Source: Massiliimicrobium timonense (GTDB lineage: Bacteria > Bacillota_I > Bacilli_A > Erysipelotrichales > Coprobacillaceae). From it: a stretch of DNA of 64,000 nt. Under the pieces are notes generated by a model, which did not search any database, had not been told where the DNA came from, and was given only the letters and a program-made list of their open reading frames with translations. The stretch's first letter is position 1; the number at the start of each line of letters is the position of its first letter. The stretch lies in the NCBI RefSeq assembly GCF_002160865.1, contig NZ_NFLJ01000001.1, positions 90,199 to 154,198 on the forward strand. The letters run 5' to 3'. A program made the position numbers and the translations under genes. Below are positions 22,841-32,232 of the stretch, one piece after another.

Positions 22841-23764
22841 ATGATTTATACAATAACGTTTAATCCGTCAATTGATTATATGGTAACTGTAGATCAATTT
22901 CAGACAGGAGAAGTTAATCGTGTTCAAGATGAATATATTCTTGCAGGGGGAAAAGGAATTAATGTATCTATTGTTTTAAAAAACTTAGGTGTTGAAAGCC
23001 AGACACTTGGATTTATTGCTGGATTTACAGGAAAAGAAATACAAAAGCGTGTAGAAGAAAAAGGGATTCATACTGATTTTATAGATGTTCATAATGGTTA
23101 TTCTCGCATTAATTTTAAATTAAAAAGTCAACAAGAAACAGAAGTTAATGGGAATGGACCTCATATATCAAAACAAGATATTGAGTTATTAATGGAAAAG
23201 TTAAAGAAGTTAAAGAAAGGGGATATACTTGTTTTATCAGGAAGTATTCCTCAATGTGTTTCTAATGATATTTATGCTAATATTATGAAAGAATTACAAG
23301 ATATAGGTATTGAAATCATTGTTGATGCAACAGGGGAATTATTAATGAAAGTATTGGAATATAAACCTTTCTTAATTAAACCTAATAACCATGAGTTAGC
23401 AGAAATGTTTCACGTGAAACTTTTTGATCAAAAAGATATAGTGACTTATGCAAAGAAACTTCAAGAAATGGGAGCAAAGAATGTTTTGATTTCAATGGCA
23501 GGTGATGGAGCATTCTTTATTTGTGAAAATGGAAAAGTATACTTTAGTGAGGCACCAAAAGGTATTGTAAAAAATTCAGTAGGAGCAGGAGATTCAATGG
23601 TTGCTGGGTTTATTGCAGGATATGAAAAAACAAAAGATTACATCCAAGCGTTTAAAATGGGAGTAGCGACAGGAAGTGCCAGTGCCTTTTCACATGATTT
23701 GGCTACACAGGAAGAAGTCGATGAATTATTGAAAACAGTTCATGAGGTAGAGTATGAATATTAA
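22841..23764 (+). CDS. fruK: 1-phosphofructokinase
   Basis: A 307-residue PfkB-family kinase that phosphorylates fructose-1-phosphate. The N-terminal TFNPSIDYMVTVD, the GGKGINVS substrate motif and the C-terminal GAGDSMVAGFIAG with the catalytic Asp are clear; the T-x-NPS-D start is typical of FruK and LacC. The fructose PTS gene overlaps its end, which settles fructose over tagatose. No fruR gene is adjacent. A second parS-like site lies in the coding region. Confidence 0.92.
   Translation: MIYTITFNPSIDYMVTVDQFQTGEVNRVQDEYILAGGKGINVSIVLKNLGVESQTLGFIAGFTGKEIQKRVEEKGIHTDFIDVHNGYSRINFKLKSQQETEVNGNGPHISKQDIELLMEKLKKLKKGDILVLSGSIPQCVSNDIYANIMKELQDIGIEIIVDATGELLMKVLEYKPFLIKPNNHELAEMFHVKLFDQKDIVTYAKKLQEMGAKNVLISMAGDGAFFICENGKVYFSEAPKGIVKNSVGAGDSMVAGFIAGYEKTKDYIQAFKMGVATGSASAFSHDLATQEEVDELLKTVHEVEYEY
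23406..23421. other. second parS-like site, inside fruK
   Basis: TGTTTCACGTGAAACT matches the parS palindrome at 15 of 16 positions; only the last base differs. It lies 3.2 kb from the perfect site in holB. Confidence 0.78.
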
Positions 23765-25592
23765 AGATTTATTAAAGGAAGATAGTATTATTTTAGATAC
23801 AACGGCTACAAATAAAGAAGAAGCTATTCAAGAAATGGTAGCAAAACATTACCAATGTGGTCATATACAAAATCAAGATATTTACTATCAAGCTATATTA
23901 GAAAGAGAAAAGCTTTCATCAACAGGAATAGGACATTTTATCGCAATACCACATGCACAGAGTGAAACCGTCAATTATCCTTCATTGGTTGCAATGGTCA
24001 GTCCAAAAGGAATAGAATACGATTCATTAGATCAAAAGCCAGTGCATTTATTATTTATGATTGCTGTTCCAAAAGAAGCAGGATCAAAACATTTAGAAAT
24101 ATTAGCACAACTCTGTCAAATATTAATGGATGAAAAAATAGTTGATCAACTTATCCATAGTTCTCATGAAAAAGAGTTTTTATCTATTCTATGTCATGAT
24201 TTAGAAAAGAAAGAAGATCAAAAAGAGGAATCGAAAGAGTTAGATATTGTTGCAGTGACAGCTTGTCCAACAGGAATTGCCCATACTTATATAGCTGAAA
24301 AAGCATTGATTGAAAAAGCAAAAGAAATGAACATATCTATCAAAGTAGAAACAAATGGAGCCAGTGGTATTCAAAATACATTAACAAAAGAAGATATTCA
24401 AAAAGCACGATGTGTCATTGTAGCTGCTGATAAAAAAGTAGAAATGGAAAGATTTCATCATAAACCTTTAATTCAAGTTCCAGTTACTAAAGCTATTTAT
24501 CACACAGAAGAATTACTACAAAAGGCAATGAGTTCAAATATAGAAGTTTATCAATCAAGTGAACAAAAACAGGAAACAAATGAAAAAGGAATTAGAAGAA
24601 TTTATCAGCATTTAATGAGTGGTATTTCACAGATTATACCTATTCTTATGATTTCAGGTATTTTTATAAGTTTAATACCTTATATTCAAAATATGGGTAT
24701 TGAAAGTGAATACTTAACATTAATTTATTATATTGCAACTTTAGCAATTAATATTGCTATTCCTATTATGAGTGCATTTATAAGTGATAGTATTGCAGGA
24801 AAACCAGCATTTATTGTATCATTAGTTTCTTCTATATTACTGATAAATATGCAAGGAAATGTTATTGAGGGAATCATTCTAGGATATATTGCAGGATATT
24901 TTGTTTTAAGTTTATCACGTATATTAAGATATTTACCTAAAGATTTTCAAAGCTTATCTCCTAATCTTTTTATACCATTAATAGGAAGTTTTGTGATGGG
25001 AGTGATTATCTATTTGACGTCACCTTATTTTGCTTCTTATATTTCATTGATGACACAAGAATTGAATCCAGTTATGCTGATTCTTATAGGAGCTTTACTA
25101 GGTATTATGATGTCTATAGATTTAGGAGGACCTATTAATAAAACAGCTTATACAATTGGAATTATAGGTATTTTTATTGGTAGATATGATTTAATGTCAG
25201 CAGTGATGCTGACAGGTATGTTACCACCACTAATTATTTGGTTGACAATGCTTATAACACATATTTTTAATGATGAGGAAAGAAAACAAAAATGGTCTTG
25301 TCTTTTTAATGGATTATGCTTTGTCAGTGAAGCTGCAATTCCTTATATGCAAAAAAATAAATATACAATTCATTATCCATGTATTGTTGCATCAGCCATA
25401 GCTGGAGCATTGACCATGTATTTTGGATGTAGTCAGGCATTTCCTCATGGTGGTATATGGACAATTATGTTTATTAATCAGCCATTATATTTTGTATTTA
25501 GTTTAGTCCTTTCAACAGTTATTGGAACACTTTTCATTATTTTTACAAAATATTTATTATCCCATTTTCATAAAACAAGAGTCGAATCTTAA
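23754..25592 (+). CDS. fruA: fructose PTS transporter, EIIABC fusion
   Basis: A 612-residue phosphotransferase permease. Domains in order: EIIA (residues 1-145, phospho-His67 in IAIPHAQSE), EIIB (about 160-260, active Cys in VAVTACPTGIAHTY) and EIIC (about 280-605, with FVSEAAIPY and LGGPINKTAY motifs). It imports fructose as fructose-1-phosphate for FruK. The gene overlaps fruK by 11 nt and is followed by a terminator. Confidence 0.95.
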   Translation: MNIKDLLKEDSIILDTTATNKEEAIQEMVAKHYQCGHIQNQDIYYQAILEREKLSSTGIGHFIAIPHAQSETVNYPSLVAMVSPKGIEYDSLDQKPVHLLFMIAVPKEAGSKHLEILAQLCQILMDEKIVDQLIHSSHEKEFLSILCHDLEKKEDQKEESKELDIVAVTACPTGIAHTYIAEKALIEKAKEMNISIKVETNGASGIQNTLTKEDIQKARCVIVAADKKVEMERFHHKPLIQVPVTKAIYHTEELLQKAMSSNIEVYQSSEQKQETNEKGIRRIYQHLMSGISQIIPILMISGIFISLIPYIQNMGIESEYLTLIYYIATLAINIAIPIMSAFISDSIAGKPAFIVSLVSSILLINMQGNVIEGIILGYIAGYFVLSLSRILRYLPKDFQSLSPNLFIPLIGSFVMGVIIYLTSPYFASYISLMTQELNPVMLILIGALLGIMMSIDLGGPINKTAYTIGIIGIFIGRYDLMSAVMLTGMLPPLIIWLTMLITHIFNDEERKQKWSCLFNGLCFVSEAAIPYMQKNKYTIHYPCIVASAIAGALTMYFGCSQAFPHGGIWTIMFINQPLYFVFSLVLSTVIGTLFIIFTKYLLSHFHKTRVES

Positions 25593-25612
25593 AAAGACTC
25601 TTGTTTTCTTTT
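25576..25612 (+). terminator. fruKA terminator
   Basis: CAAGAGTC ... GACTCTTG perfect 8-bp stem followed by TTTTCTTTT. Confidence 0.88.
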
Positions 25613-25655
25613 GATTAATAATAATATAATGAAAATAAGGAGGTAAGACATAAGA

Positions 25656-26245
25656 ATGAGTCAAATGATTATTAAAAACTATGTTAAGAATGATTATGTA
25701 AAATGTATGTTTGTGTTTGATGAAAATATACAAGAGTTAAAGAATAATTGCTCTCATCTGGTGTTTGATAATGAAAAGATATATCTTCTTAATGATCATC
25801 ATTACCCACAATTTTTCTATCAGCATATAAAATCTATAACCATCTCATTATGTAGTTGATTAATGAGTTACTGTGGAAATCATCAAGAAAAGTTTTCTTT
25901 GTTGAGTGATGAATATTGGAAAGTAGATGAACCAATATTATATTATGGGCATATGGGTGCTAATCTCACTTATTGTCTGGATATGATTATTCATTATCAT
26001 GATAAAATATATGCTTTTGAAAGTTTTTCAATACTTCAAACACAAAGAATTATTAAATTACTCAAAAAGAATCATGTTTGTTTAAATGACCCATCCATAT
26101 AGAAAATATAGTGACAACACATCATACAAAATATGAATTACAACATTATTTACAATTTCATTATAATGAATTAGCACAGAAGTATCATTTAGATAATCCA
26201 AGAGGACAAACACTTTATCAAGAAATTGCATTAAGCAATAAATAG
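25656..26245 (+). pseudogene. decayed gene of unknown function (in-frame stop plus frameshift)
   Basis: Three adjoining reading segments look like one protein of about 195 residues. The first (25656-25859) ends at TGA; the second continues in the same frame to TAG at 26100-26102; the third (from about 26090, ending at 26245) is in another frame. Dropping one base near 26100 would join NDPSI to ENIVTTHHTKYELQHYL. A good ribosome site (GGAGGT) precedes the first ATG. I do not recognise the family. Sequencing error is possible, but two separate lesions make true decay more likely. Confidence 0.65.
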
Positions 26246-26251
26246 ATAATA

Positions 26252-26288
26252 AAAAAATCTGTATGAAATATTCATACAGATTTTCTTT
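26252..26288. terminator. bidirectional terminator
   Basis: AAATCTGTATGA / TCATACAGATTT stem between the decayed gene and the convergent P60 hydrolase gene, with A/T runs on both sides. Confidence 0.85.
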
Positions 26289-27474
26289 AATATAATCTTC
26301 TATAATTATAAACATATCTTTCCCAGTATCCAGAAAGTGGGGCTGTTTTTACACATTGATCTGCATATTGACCAACAGTACCAGATCCTTCACCAGAAGC
26401 ATGAACAAAACTTCCACCACCAATATAGATACCAATATGTGCAACACCACTACCATAGCTAAATGTGATGACATCTCCTGGTTGTAGTTGAGAACGTGAA
26501 ATAGATTGACCACTACCAGCATATCCAGCAGCTGTTGTACGACCTAATTTGACGCCAGCTTGATTATATGCCCAATATACTAAACCAGAACAATCAAAAT
26601 AGTTTGGACCATTAGCTCCCCACCAATAGCGACATCCTAGTCTTGTCAAGGCTTTTTGAGCAATAGCATTACCAACAGATGAATCACCGGGAACATATGA
26701 TCCACCACCGCCACCACCACTAGGGGCACGAGAAATTAATTCAGAAAGAGCAGCATCTATTTTCTTTTGTGCTGAAGAAACTTCTTTTGATTCTTTTTGA
26801 TTATCTTTAATTTTCTCTTGTTGTGAAGCTTTTAATTCAATATATTTTTCTTGTAATGCTTCTTGAGATTTCTTTTGTGATTTTAAATTTTCTCTTGCAG
26901 TTTCTAAAGATTTTTGTTGTGTATCAAGATTCTTTTTTTGTTGTGTAAGTTCATCAACTAATTCTTTTTCATAAGCAGTGATATCATTAACATTACTTAA
27001 ACGAGAGAAGAAAGTACTAAAGTCATCAGATCCAAATAAGAAATCAACAACCCAATTAGAATTATATGTTGTTTGCATAACATATAAACGTTCTCTCATT
27101 TGTTCTTCTTTTTTAGCTATATCTTTTTTTATTTTTTCAATTGATTTTAACATATAATCAATTTCTTTATTCTTTTGATCGATTTGAGAATTTAATTGAT
27201 CAATTTTTTGAGAAACTTCTTCAAGGTTATCATTCGTTTTAGCTAAATCATCTTTTGTATCTTGAATTTCCTCTTTTAAATCCTGATTTTTTTCCTTTAA
27301 ATATTTGTTAAACTCTTGACAAGTCTTCTTATTAGAATTGGTAAGATTTGAAGAACAAATTTTAATATATTGATCTTCTTTACCTTCAAAATCAATCGCA
27401 TGAACATCTATTGGAAAAAGAGTCATAGCGAATACTGAACAAAAAGTTAAAAGACTTATTGATATTTTCTTCAT
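26287..27474 (-). CDS. secreted peptidoglycan hydrolase, coiled coil + NlpC/P60
   Basis: A 395-residue protein with a signal peptide (residues 1-26, cleavage near VHAID). Residues 35-250 form a PcsB/CwlO-like coiled coil containing the YVMQTTYNSNWVVDFLFGS hinge. A Gly-Ser linker leads to a C-terminal NlpC/P60 domain with catalytic Cys in YFDCSGLVYW, His in GVAHIGIYIG and a third polar residue in FVHASGEG. CwlO/PcsB-type endopeptidases cut stem peptides during growth and division, activated by FtsEX through the coiled coil. Confidence 0.93.
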   Translation of the reverse strand: MKKISISLLTFCSVFAMTLFPIDVHAIDFEGKEDQYIKICSSNLTNSNKKTCQEFNKYLKEKNQDLKEEIQDTKDDLAKTNDNLEEVSQKIDQLNSQIDQKNKEIDYMLKSIEKIKKDIAKKEEQMRERLYVMQTTYNSNWVVDFLFGSDDFSTFFSRLSNVNDITAYEKELVDELTQQKKNLDTQQKSLETARENLKSQKKSQEALQEKYIELKASQQEKIKDNQKESKEVSSAQKKIDAALSELISRAPSGGGGGGSYVPGDSSVGNAIAQKALTRLGCRYWWGANGPNYFDCSGLVYWAYNQAGVKLGRTTAAGYAGSGQSISRSQLQPGDVITFSYGSGVAHIGIYIGGGSFVHASGEGSGTVGQYADQCVKTAPLSGYWERYVYNYRRLY

Positions 27475-27657
27475 TCAATCACCTCTGCAAGAAACATTAT
27501 AACACAAAACAATAAGAAAAAAATAACCAAATCATAGAAATTATAAAATGTCATGTTTTATATATTGAGAACATATAATAGAAAGTCATGAAAATCTATG
27601 GCAAATGTGCAGACATTTTTATAAAGGTAACATATTGTATTTTGAGGAGGTGAAGGA

Positions 27658-28680
27658 ATGGCTAAAGAAGGAATTGATGTTTCACAATATCAAGGTGAAA
27701 TTAATTGGGAGCTTGTGAAAGATCATATTGATTTTGCAATACTACGTTGTGGTTACGGTCAGGATATACCGGGACAAGATGATCCGACTTTTAAAAGAAA
27801 TGCAGATGAATGTACAAGATTAGGTATTCCTTTTGGTGTCTATCTTTATTCATACGCAACAGATGAACGTGCAGCTTTATCTGAAGCAAGACATGTTATG
27901 CGTTTGATTGAAAATTATCAAATGGAATATCCAATTTATTTAGATTTAGAAGACCCACGCATTGGTCAGTTAACAAATGATCAGATTGAAAGAAATGCCA
28001 GAGTCTGGGCAGAAGAACTTGCCAGAAATCAATATTTTCCTGGATTTTATGCTTCATATTACTGGTGGACAACAAAATTAACAGGGGCTACATTTAAAAG
28101 ATACACAAGATGGGTCGCTCGTTATGCTGAAGAACTAGGAGCAGAAGGATTTGATATGTGGCAATATACAGATCATGGATTTGTAGAAGGAATCAATGCA
28201 CCTGTAGATAGAAATTATGCTTTTAGAGATTTTCCATCTGAAATTAAGGATGGGGGATATAATAATTTCCGTATAGAAACAACGCCAGAACCAGAAAGTC
28301 CAGAAGATAAGTATCAGATAGGAGATCATGTCACTTTTGATCATGTTTTTATTTCATCAGAAAGTAGTGTTCCTTTGATTCCATATATGAATCATGGAAC
28401 AATTACAAGAGTTGTCCCTCATGCCAGAAACCCTTATTTAATTGGAAATGGTTTGGGATGGGTCAATAATGAAAGCATTACAGGAACATTGAGATATCTT
28501 TCTCATCCAACATATCGTGGTGACTCTCTTGTTGATGCATTGGATCAAATTGGTGTAGATTCTTCTTTTGCTTCAAGAAAAGAACTTGCTCAAAAGAATG
28601 GTATTGATAATTATACAGGTAGTGCCAGACAAAATCTGGAATTATTAAGACTGCTTCAAGAAGGACGTTTAAAAAGTTAA
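27658..28680 (+). CDS. GH25 family lysozyme without signal peptide
   Basis: A 340-residue muramidase. The GH25 barrel spans residues 1-195: GIDVSQYQGEINW holds the first catalytic Asp and YPIYLDLEDP the D-x-E pair; MWQYTDHG closes the domain. Residues 215-280 are an SH3-like segment, and a C-terminal module begins near residue 285 (YRGDSLVDALDQIGVDSSF), of a type seen in phage and Clostridial wall hydrolases. There is no signal peptide, as in endolysins, yet no holin or phage gene is nearby. A strong ribosome site GGAGGTGAAGG precedes the ATG. Confidence 0.88.
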   Translation: MAKEGIDVSQYQGEINWELVKDHIDFAILRCGYGQDIPGQDDPTFKRNADECTRLGIPFGVYLYSYATDERAALSEARHVMRLIENYQMEYPIYLDLEDPRIGQLTNDQIERNARVWAEELARNQYFPGFYASYYWWTTKLTGATFKRYTRWVARYAEELGAEGFDMWQYTDHGFVEGINAPVDRNYAFRDFPSEIKDGGYNNFRIETTPEPESPEDKYQIGDHVTFDHVFISSESSVPLIPYMNHGTITRVVPHARNPYLIGNGLGWVNNESITGTLRYLSHPTYRGDSLVDALDQIGVDSSFASRKELAQKNGIDNYTGSARQNLELLRLLQEGRLKS

Positions 28681-28708
28681 GGGCATTGTATAAAGCAATG
28701 CCTTTTCT
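28681..28708 (+). terminator. terminator after the GH25 gene
   Basis: GGCATTG / CAATGCC stem followed by TTTTC. Confidence 0.8.
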
Positions 28709-28768
28709 ATTGTATTTATGTTTGTACAATAGTATAATGAATGCGTCTTAAGGGAGAGTGACTATAAA

Positions 28769-29650
28769 ATGGTTTATGCCAAAACGAGAAATGAAAAAGA
28801 ATGGAAAAAACATATAACGGCACTGATTTGTGTATTTATAGCTTCTATTATTATGTCAATCAATATTAAATCATTTGTTAGGGCTGGAGATTTAATTCCG
28901 GGTGGTTTTACAGGTTTATCATTATTGATACAACGATCAGCCAATCTTTTTGCTGGTATTGAATTACCTTATTCAATTATCAATATTTCATTAAATGCTT
29001 TACCAGCTTTTATTGGATTTAAAATGATAGGTAAAAAATTTACCAGTTATTCAGTCTTGATGATTGTTTTAAATTCCTTTTTAGTTGATTTAATACCAGT
29101 CACACCGATTACATATGATCCACTATTAGTTTCTGTTTTTGGGGGTATTTTAAATGGTATAGCAATTGTTATTGCATTATATGGAAAGGCTTCAAGTGGG
29201 GGAACAGATTTTATTGCTGTTTATTTATCTAATAAACTTAAGAAGCCTTCATGGAACTTTGTATTTGGAATTAATACGATTATTTTGATTACAGGTGGTT
29301 TTATTTTTGGATTTGAAGCTGCTATGTATTCTATTATCTTTCAGTTTGTTTCTACTCAAGTGATTGAAAGATTACATCGTCGTGATCATAAAGTCACTTT
29401 ATTGATTATTACAAAAGAAGGAGAAACTATTGGTCAAGAGTTATTAGAATATACTCATCATGGTGTGACAAAATTTGAAGGACAGGGATGTTACTTAAAG
29501 GAAAATAAAACAATGTTATATACTGTTGTTGGTGCTGATGAAGTGAAAGATGTTGTTCATCTTATTAGAGAGCTGGATTCGCATGTTTTCATTAATATTA
29601 TGAATTCTGAAGGGGTAACAGGAAACTTTTATCAAGAACCAATTGAATAA
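28769..29650 (+). CDS. YitT-family membrane protein
   Basis: A 293-residue protein with five to six membrane helices (YitT domain) and a cytoplasmic C-terminal DUF2179 domain (from about residue 205, HKVTLLIITKEGE to NIMNSEGVTGNF). The motif GGFTGLSLLIQ and GKASSGGTDFIAVYLS are typical of the family. Its function is not established; DUF2179 resembles nucleotide-binding ferredoxin-like folds. It is a single gene flanked by terminators. Confidence 0.88.
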   Translation: MVYAKTRNEKEWKKHITALICVFIASIIMSINIKSFVRAGDLIPGGFTGLSLLIQRSANLFAGIELPYSIINISLNALPAFIGFKMIGKKFTSYSVLMIVLNSFLVDLIPVTPITYDPLLVSVFGGILNGIAIVIALYGKASSGGTDFIAVYLSNKLKKPSWNFVFGINTIILITGGFIFGFEAAMYSIIFQFVSTQVIERLHRRDHKVTLLIITKEGETIGQELLEYTHHGVTKFEGQGCYLKENKTMLYTVVGADEVKDVVHLIRELDSHVFINIMNSEGVTGNFYQEPIE

Positions 29651-29674
29651 AAAGGCATATGCCTTTTTATTTTG
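29649..29674. terminator. bidirectional terminator
   Basis: AAAAAGGCATATGCCTTTTT perfect palindrome between the convergent yitT-like and ferritin-like genes. Confidence 0.85.
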
Positions 29675-30170
29675 CATTATATTCATTAAGAAAAGATTCA
29701 AAGATTTGAAGATGGAGTTGTTCGTCTTCAATAATGCGATAGAGTATTTTTTGAATTGTTTGATTGTATATACAATGAATTTGTTTTTGATAAATATTAA
29801 TCGTTTGTTGTTCTTGAATCATAGCATTCTCTAAAAGAGATTGTAAATGACATGGATAGACATTATAACTTGGACTCCAGTATTCTAGATACCCTTGTTG
29901 ACAATCCCATAAACGAGGATCAGTTCCAAGTTGGTAGGCTAATTGGGCAAAAATGTCTAAATGATGCATTTCTACAATACTTATCTTTTCCATAGCTTCA
30001 GATAGTTCTGGCCAAGTATCCATTAAAATAATATGGTTGTAGAAATAAAGACTGACAGCATTCATTTCTGAATGTAAACCACCTAAATTTGAAAGCATCA
30101 TAGATGCATATTGAGGATTAGGTTGTATATTTTGAATTTTAGGATAGGGTTTATTAATTAAATAGTTCAT
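29667..30170 (-). CDS. ferritin-like / manganese catalase-type diiron protein
   Basis: A 167-residue four-helix protein. Metal-ligand motifs are visible: GGLHSEMNAVSLY in the first helix, VEMHHLDIFAQL (E-x2-H) in the second, MIQEQQTINIY and EDEQLHLQIFESF (E-x2-H) in the last two. This pattern fits the ferritin-like superfamily including Mn-catalase and CotJC spore proteins. Substrate and metal are not known. The ATG at 30170 follows GGAGGT; an upstream in-frame GTG is part of that site. The ribosome site lies within a terminator-like hairpin. Confidence 0.7.
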   Translation of the reverse strand: MNYLINKPYPKIQNIQPNPQYASMMLSNLGGLHSEMNAVSLYFYNHIILMDTWPELSEAMEKISIVEMHHLDIFAQLAYQLGTDPRLWDCQQGYLEYWSPSYNVYPCHLQSLLENAMIQEQQTINIYQKQIHCIYNQTIQKILYRIIEDEQLHLQIFESFLNEYNAK

Positions 30171-30173
30171 AAA

Positions 30174-30206
30174 AATAACCTCCACACTCTAATGTATGAA
30201 GGTTAT
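30174..30206 (-). terminator. hairpin between the GNAT and ferritin-like genes that includes the ribosome site
   Basis: On the minus strand AATAACCT pairs with AGGTTATT, followed by TTTATG, where ATG is the next start codon. The 3' arm contains the GGAGG of the downstream gene. Confidence 0.65.
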
Positions 30207-30212
30207 TTTCAT

Positions 30213-30716
30213 TTATTCACATATTTTTTCAAAACCGATACGACGAGCACCACTCAATAAAGTAATTTCACCACATACTTCAAAGCTATGTTTTGTTAAA
30301 AAACGCTGCATAGATAAATTATCTTTATGAGTATCAATACGAATACTTTGAATGTGATGATTTTGACATTCTTTCATTGCATACATCAATAATTGATGAG
30401 CTATATTTTGACCTTTGTGATTTTCATCTACAACGATTCTATGAATCACAGCGTAAGGTTGATTTGCTGTTTTCCATGCCCCGTCAATGATATGATAAGT
30501 TGGTTCATCTTCAATTGCAAAATACATAGTTCCAATTATTTTTGTATCTTCAATGACATAACTTTTTCCCTGGTTGATATCTTGAATAATATCATCAGCT
30601 TGTGGATAACCATCTTGCCACTGATCTATACCAGCTTTTTTAAAATAAGACTGAGCTTGATGGATAAGTGTCATAATATCTTTAACATCATCAAGCGATG
30701 ATTTTCTTATTTCCAT
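30213..30716 (-). CDS. GNAT N-acetyltransferase
   Basis: A 167-residue acetyltransferase. The acetyl-CoA motif is VDENHKGQNIAHQLLMYAM (about residues 96-114) after the HRIVV strand, and IRIDTHKDNLSMQRFLTKHSFEVCGE is the C-terminal half, as in small-molecule or ribosomal-protein acetylases. It overlaps the preceding GNAT gene by 10 nt and is expressed with it. Substrate unknown. Confidence 0.85.
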   Translation of the reverse strand: MEIRKSSLDDVKDIMTLIHQAQSYFKKAGIDQWQDGYPQADDIIQDINQGKSYVIEDTKIIGTMYFAIEDEPTYHIIDGAWKTANQPYAVIHRIVVDENHKGQNIAHQLLMYAMKECQNHHIQSIRIDTHKDNLSMQRFLTKHSFEVCGEITLLSGARRIGFEKICE

Positions 30717-31213
30717 ATTGTTCTCCTTAAACTATAAATAATAATATCATGATATTGAAAATTTTTATAAGCATGTTCATATAAATATCCTTCTTTAACA
30801 AATTGATTGGCTTCTAGCACATGACAGGATGCCAGATTTTCTACAAAAACTTCAGCATATATTTTATGAATATGATAATTTTCAAAAACATATAAGCAAA
30901 AAAGTTTAACAGCCTGTTTCATAATACCTTTATTGGCATAGGCAGGATTGAGCCAATAGCCTAATTCACAATTATGCACATCAATATCATTGTGCAAAGT
31001 TCCACCAATACATCCTACACATATTCCATCAACAACAATGCCAAAATCTAACCCATGATTTTCTAATGAATGGGTGATAAATGACATCGCATGATCAAGA
31101 GTATATGGGTAGGGGAAGGAATTTCTTAAATAGTTTCCAATACTTTGTTCATTAGCGTGATAAGCTAATTGACATGGATCAATTTGATCCAATGTTTTTA
31201 ACTCAATAATCAT
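30707..31213 (-). CDS. GNAT N-acetyltransferase, RimJ/RimL type
   Basis: A 168-residue acetyltransferase. It has ELGYWLNPAYANKGIMKQAVK (motif A) and ENLASCHVLEANQFVKEGYL. Overall it resembles the GNAT at 2439, including the conserved FPYPYTLDHAMSFI region, so the two are likely paralogues. It is the middle gene of a four-gene minus-strand operon with the aldo/keto reductase upstream (9 nt gap). Confidence 0.85.
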   Translation of the reverse strand: MIIELKTLDQIDPCQLAYHANEQSIGNYLRNSFPYPYTLDHAMSFITHSLENHGLDFGIVVDGICVGCIGGTLHNDIDVHNCELGYWLNPAYANKGIMKQAVKLFCLYVFENYHIHKIYAEVFVENLASCHVLEANQFVKEGYLYEHAYKNFQYHDIIIYSLRRTIWK

Positions 31214-31221
31214 GTATTCTC

Positions 31222-32142
31222 CTATGGTAAAGGCTTTTCACTGGCAAGATATAAATCATACCATTGTTGACGTGTTAAATGAACATCACATGCCTGTACC
31301 ATTTCTTGAAGATGAACAGGTGAAGTTGTCCCCATAATGGGTTGCATACAGGCTGGATGACGAAGTAACCATGCTATCGCAATAGCACTTTTTGTTACAT
31401 GATATTCTTTAGCAAGTTCTTCCATAACACTATTTAACTTCTCATAGTTTGGATGATCAATGAAACATCCTTCTGCCCATGAAGCTTGAACAACACTCCA
31501 AGGTTGAATTGTGATGTCATGTAGACGACAATAATCTAAAACACCACCATCTTTATCTTGAGCCCCAGCTTCTTTCATGTTCATATTTAAACCAGAATCA
31601 ATCATTACAGAGTGAACAATAGACAATTGAAGCTGATTAATAATAATAGGGTATTTTGAATACTTTTGTAAAAGTTCAACTTGTAAAGGTGTATGATTAG
31701 AAACACCAAAATATTTCACTTTTCCACTTTCATATAATTCATCAAAAGCTTCACTAACTTCTTGAGGATCACATAAGGCATCAGGACGATGTAATAATAA
31801 AATATCTACATAATCTGTCTGTAATCTATCTAAAGAATTTTGAACGCTTTGTAAAATATGTTCTTTAGAAAAATCATAACGTTTTCCAGGAACAATTCCA
31901 CATTTTGTCTGAATAATCATTTTTTGACGATATTCAGGATGTCTTTTTAAAACTTCACCAAAAATAGCTTCTGATTGACCACCACCATAAATATCTGCAT
32001 GATCAAAGAAATTAATACCTGATTCCAACGCTGTTTCAACCAGTTTTTCAACTTCATCAACGCTCTTATCGGCAATACGCATACATCCTAAAGCAAGACG
32101 TGATGCTTTTAAATTTGTTTTAGGTATTTGAAAATAATTCAT
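31222..32142 (-). CDS. aldo/keto reductase (YdhF-like)
   Basis: A 306-residue NADPH-dependent oxidoreductase with a TIM barrel. The catalytic tetrad is seen as Asp and Tyr in FFDHADIYGGG, Lys in IQTKCGI and His in ILLLHRPDAL; the NADP-binding end has PIMGTTSPVHL. The family reduces aldehydes and ketones; the natural substrate is unknown. It leads the minus-strand operon with a good AGGAGGTTC ribosome site. Confidence 0.9.
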   Translation of the reverse strand: MNYFQIPKTNLKASRLALGCMRIADKSVDEVEKLVETALESGINFFDHADIYGGGQSEAIFGEVLKRHPEYRQKMIIQTKCGIVPGKRYDFSKEHILQSVQNSLDRLQTDYVDILLLHRPDALCDPQEVSEAFDELYESGKVKYFGVSNHTPLQVELLQKYSKYPIIINQLQLSIVHSVMIDSGLNMNMKEAGAQDKDGGVLDYCRLHDITIQPWSVVQASWAEGCFIDHPNYEKLNSVMEELAKEYHVTKSAIAIAWLLRHPACMQPIMGTTSPVHLQEMVQACDVHLTRQQWYDLYLASEKPLP

Positions 32143-32232
32143 AATTTGAACCTCCTGTTGTTATTATATAAAATAATGATTATAATGTAAAAGAGAATGA
32201 AATGACTTTTTAAATATTTTTAGGGAGGTTAT

